Source of the DNA: Delphinapterus leucas
Lineage: Eukaryota; Chordata; Mammalia; Artiodactyla; Monodontidae
Length of the DNA: 64,000 nucleotides
Direction: 5' to 3'
Assembly: GCF_002288925.2 (NCBI RefSeq)
Contig: NW_022098031.1
Coordinates: 258,741 to 322,740 of the forward strand
The position numbers and the translations under genes were made by a program. Of the stretch, positions 61,001 to 64,000 are shown one piece after another (the stretch's first letter is position 1; every line of letters starts with the position of its first letter). The notes under the pieces are model-generated. The model was not told the origin of the DNA. It was given only the letters and a program-made list of their open reading frames with translations, and searched no databases.

Positions 61001-61113
61001 TCAAACGAATATGCTTTGGGGAAAGTTGACCAGGAGGAAGGTAATATTAATCATCAGTTTTAAGGGATCAGTTATAAAAATTTCAACAGTATCATTAATG
61101 ATGCAATTTTTTG

Positions 61114-61141
61114 TTTGCTCATCCATTAATGGATGAGCAAA
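61114..61141. repeat. Perfect 28-bp palindrome
   Basis: 'tttgctcatccatt' is followed directly by its reverse complement 'aatggatgagcaaa', with no spacer. Two further inverted TTGGAAT/ATTCCAA pairs follow within about 40 bases. Confidence 0.97.
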
Positions 61142-61189
61142 TTTGGAATTTTTTTTATTCCAACTTCTATTGGAATAAAAGTTTTCTCC

Positions 61190-61593
61190 GCTATCTGAAA
61201 GTTGAGTGTTCCTGTGAAAACTTTGGGAAGCAGAAATGGAGTAAAGTGAAGAAGCAATTACCTGATGGCACATCTTGCTAAGGACACGCAAAAATAAGTT
61301 GAGATAAAGCACAGATGCTCACAGATAGTTTAAAGCTTTCGTGGCCTGATGCTAAGGTGCTGAGTGTAGTTCCCGGGAAAAGGGCTTGGAGGTGCCCTCT
61401 CGCTGCTGGGGGGTGAGCACTGCCTCTGTAAACGGCTCCCTGCAAAACAGATACTGAATACTATTGTCCCGTTTTTCCTGAAAGGAAAAATCCTCTTAAG
61501 ATTTCTTTCAGTTAGCAAAAATCGGTACTAATGAGGGTCTTTTGTAAAAGTGAAGTGGTATAAAGCAAACTTTCGAAAAGAGGGGGTTACCTG
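61190..61593 (-). mobile_element. Candidate Tigger-like (Tc1/mariner) DNA transposon, 5' part
   Basis: Read on the minus strand it opens CAGGTAACCCCC next to a TA at 61594-61595, the target dinucleotide of Tc1/mariner elements. It continues with repeated 'ttcgaaag' and 'ttcgctaa'-like motifs, as in pogo/Tigger-type termini. Its composition is more GC/CpG-rich than the flanks. The other end was not located. The assignment is from memory of family style, not alignment. Confidence 0.4.
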
Positions 61594-61595
61594 TA

Positions 61596-62413
61596 TATTG
61601 TATTACATTTTAGGTGTGATGTATGTCATCATGTGTTTTCTCAAAGAGAAACTTGTATACATTAGAAAATACCTGAGTAATTGACTGAAATTTTCGCTTT
61701 TTATATAAGATGTGTTGATGCAAACTGACAGGGCACAATTGTTTAAGAGATTTTTAAAAACTTTCCTGTTGAATCATACAGAATGTTGAAATATGAAGAC
61801 ATCAATGGGACTATCTTAACAAATTTACCTCCCTCATTTTAAGGAAATTCCAGCTCAGGGAGGTAAAATAATATGTTCAAGTTTGAGTATTTTTTTAAAG
61901 CAGAAAATTGAGAGAAAACCATAGTAAACAAACAGAATACCTATGGCATAAATGAGACAAGTTTATTTCTCTTACATATCCAGGGAGCCCAAAGGTTTCC
62001 ATCCCAGGCTCCTGTCTTGCTACTATGCTATAAAGGACTTCCATTCCCAAGGCCACCTCAAGGTCTCTGATAGCTGTTGGAGTCTCAGCATATAGGTACT
62101 CATTTTAAACAGCAAGAAGAGAGGGATTAAAAGGACCCTCTTTAAAAGCATTTTCTGGAAGTTGCACACCCTATTTTCCTTATAGCCGTTAGCTAATATT
62201 TAGACATATGATCAGACCTAAAGGCAAGGAAGCTCTGTGCCCAGCTAAAAATTGAGAAGAAAGTGAGAATAGTGATTAGGAGATAATTAGAAGCCTCTGA
62301 ACTCAGGTAGCTAGTGAAGGAAGAACTTGTGAGTTAATTCAGCTCTTTAGAATTCCTGTCTTTTCTTTCTTTCTCACATTTCAACTTATTATGTGAATAT
62401 ACCCAAGGTTCTT
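61596..62413. other. Intergenic, nothing recognised
   Basis: No repeat family or exon recognised. Confidence 0.4.
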
Positions 62414-62428
62414 TATTGTTACATTCTT

Positions 62429-62639
62429 TTTTTTTTTTTTTTTTTTTGCGGTACGCGGGCCTCTCACTGTTGTGGCCTCTCCCATTGTGGAGCACAGGGT
62501 CCGGACGCGCAGGCTCAGCGGCCATGGCTCACGGGCCCAGCCACTCTGCAGCATATGGGATCTTCCCGGACCGGGGCACAAACCCGTGTCCCCTGCATCG
62601 GCAGGTGGACTCTCAACCACTGCGCCACCAGGGAAGCCC
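62429..62639 (-). mobile_element. CHR-type SINE, short class
   Basis: Target-site duplication 'tattgttacattctt' at 62414-62428 and 62640-62654. Long T run at the tail. The head ends 'gcgccaccagggaagccc'. Confidence 0.96.
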
Positions 62640-62654
62640 TATTGTTACATTCTT

Positions 62655-63309
62655 CAAAATGTACTTCAAGTCTCCCCTACGTCACAAAGTTTTTTCTAAC
62701 AACCACATCTCAAAATAATTAACTCTCTAATTTTGATGTTCAGTCTATACCACAAAGTCTGGGCTGTATTGTATTGTGGACGCTTTGGTTTCTATGCAGC
62801 GTTTTTCCAACTGCATTACAAGTTTCAAGAAGCCAGGGAGTATAACTTTATTACAGTTTGTGGCTGGCCCTATCTTTTGATTTGCTGGATCCAGTGGCCT
62901 TTGAGTCCTCATCCTAATTTACTGGGTGTAACCTAGTCCTACCCCTTGGCTTCTGTGGCATCTCTCACCAGCTCTTCTTAGTTTTAGAATACTGTGTACC
63001 CACAATCCACAGGAAAAGAGATCTTGAACTCTGGTCCCTCTCAGTGTTCATTTGTAGGATATTTTAGTACTGTCGAGGTTTGCAGACTATTGACCTACAG
63101 GTCTAGTTTGTAGACATATTTTGTTTGGCTCATATAAGGTCATTAAAAGAATGATTTAGTTGCCAACATTTAAAACTCGGAGATGTCACATTAAAAAAAG
63201 GAAATTAAACTTCTGGCTGCTCTTAAAAAATTGAAAGGTCTGGCATCATCAGGTCAACATTCCCACATGCTTAGTAGTGTCATCCCTTGTGGAAGAGACT
63301 GTGCTTTGT
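62655..63309. other. Intergenic, nothing recognised
   Basis: No identifiable element. Confidence 0.4.
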
Positions 63310-63480
63310 GTTCACTAAATTTCATTTCTTTCCCTGTGCACACAACTAAATTACATTTCTCAATAAATTAGGTGTGGCTGTTTGATTGAGTTCAATCAAT
63401 CAAATGTAGATTTATAAGTTCAAGGAATGGCTGTTGAAAAAATTACCCATATGATGCTCAGTGCTCACTTTCTCACCCTG
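63310..63480 (+). repeat. Ancient interspersed repeat, same family as 5095-5475
   Basis: 'cacacaactaaattacattt' and 'aaattaggtgtggctgtttg' match the 5' half of that family. Diverged. Confidence 0.4.
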
Positions 63481-63894
63481 TATGTCACACTGATGCATTT
63501 TTACTTCCATAGTTGCTAATATCAAAAATAGATACATGAAATTTTATGTTTCTTTGTATGAACTCTCTCAAAATAGGCCCAATAACTATACAATATAGCC
63601 ATCTTTAAATTTCATGAGAATTTTTACAGAATCCCAGTTAATGTTAATGTCATCAAAATATAAAATATATTTAAGTGATTTTCCTAAAATAATTCCTTTA
63701 CCTGAAAACATCAAGTATTTCCACATTTCTGTCCTTCTCTGTACTTTTTCAATCTATATGACCTAACTGGAAATTAAAATGTGAAAGATATAGTTGAAGT
63801 CACCTGGCTTCTTTTTCTCCAATCTTATTCACATCATTCTCTTTCCAGAAATAACTGTTAGCCTAAATTTGGAATTTATCATTCCCATGCACAT

Positions 63895-64000
63895 TTAAAA
63901 ATTATTATTATATAAGTAACAAGTTATATATTATTGATTATATATTATTATTGAGTTATATATTATTACTTATATAAGCAAGTATCAATAAGTTATATAT
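63895..64000. repeat. AT-rich tandem-like tract at the window edge
   Basis: Units such as 'aagttatatattatt' recur about three times, with TTATTA spacers. The tract runs off the end of the window. Confidence 0.75.

Noticed and set aside
3475..62639. Open frames of 60-135 codons within the CHR SINEs on both strands
   Set aside because: The same peptide themes recur at every SINE because the repeat body lacks stops in several frames. They are pol III retroposon sequence, not genes.

Overview
This is vertebrate nuclear DNA, almost certainly from a whale or dolphin (Cetacea). The main evidence is thirteen tRNA-derived SINEs of the cetacean/hippo CHR type. Each has an A box and a B box, a poly(A) end and, in nearly every case, a target-site duplication that can be read directly. 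The L1 elements have the cetartiodactyl type of 5' UTR, ORF1 and 3' UTR. Older mammalian repeats (MIR, L2, hAT, older L1) fill much of the rest. There are no operons, CRISPR arrays or bacterial-type genes.

The one cellular gene I can support is ACSS3 (mitochondrial short-chain acyl-CoA/propionyl-CoA synthetase), on the minus strand. Its first coding exon (29343 down to 29036) lies in a CpG island at about 28985-29880 and ends at a perfect GTAAGT donor (29035-29030). Positions 29035 down to 1 are then intron 1. I did not recognise exon 2, so the intron probably runs past the window edge. Positions from about 29.9 kb to 64 kb are the 5' flank of ACSS3.

Layout: 1-29 kb is intron 1, holding seven short or long CHR SINEs plus MIR, L2, L1 and hAT copies, including a tail-to-tail SINE pair at 25.6-26.2 kb and an 844-bp 5'-truncated L1 with a 16-bp target duplication. 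28.98-29.88 kb is the CpG-island promoter and exon 1. 30-42 kb is intergenic DNA with old MIR/L2 copies, microsatellites and two SINEs. 42.26-51.77 kb is a 9.5-kb block of three L1 segments, all on the plus strand and all broken. 51.8-64 kb is mostly AT-rich unique sequence with three SINEs, a 28-bp perfect palindrome and a possible Tigger-like element.

The most unusual structure is in the L1 block. Segment 2 (an L1 3' end) and segment 3 (the preceding part of an L1) are in swapped order, yet their break points fall within about 19 bases of each other on the L1 map, as expected for a circularly permuted or tandemly rearranged single L1. I found no convincing new multi-gene system in this window.
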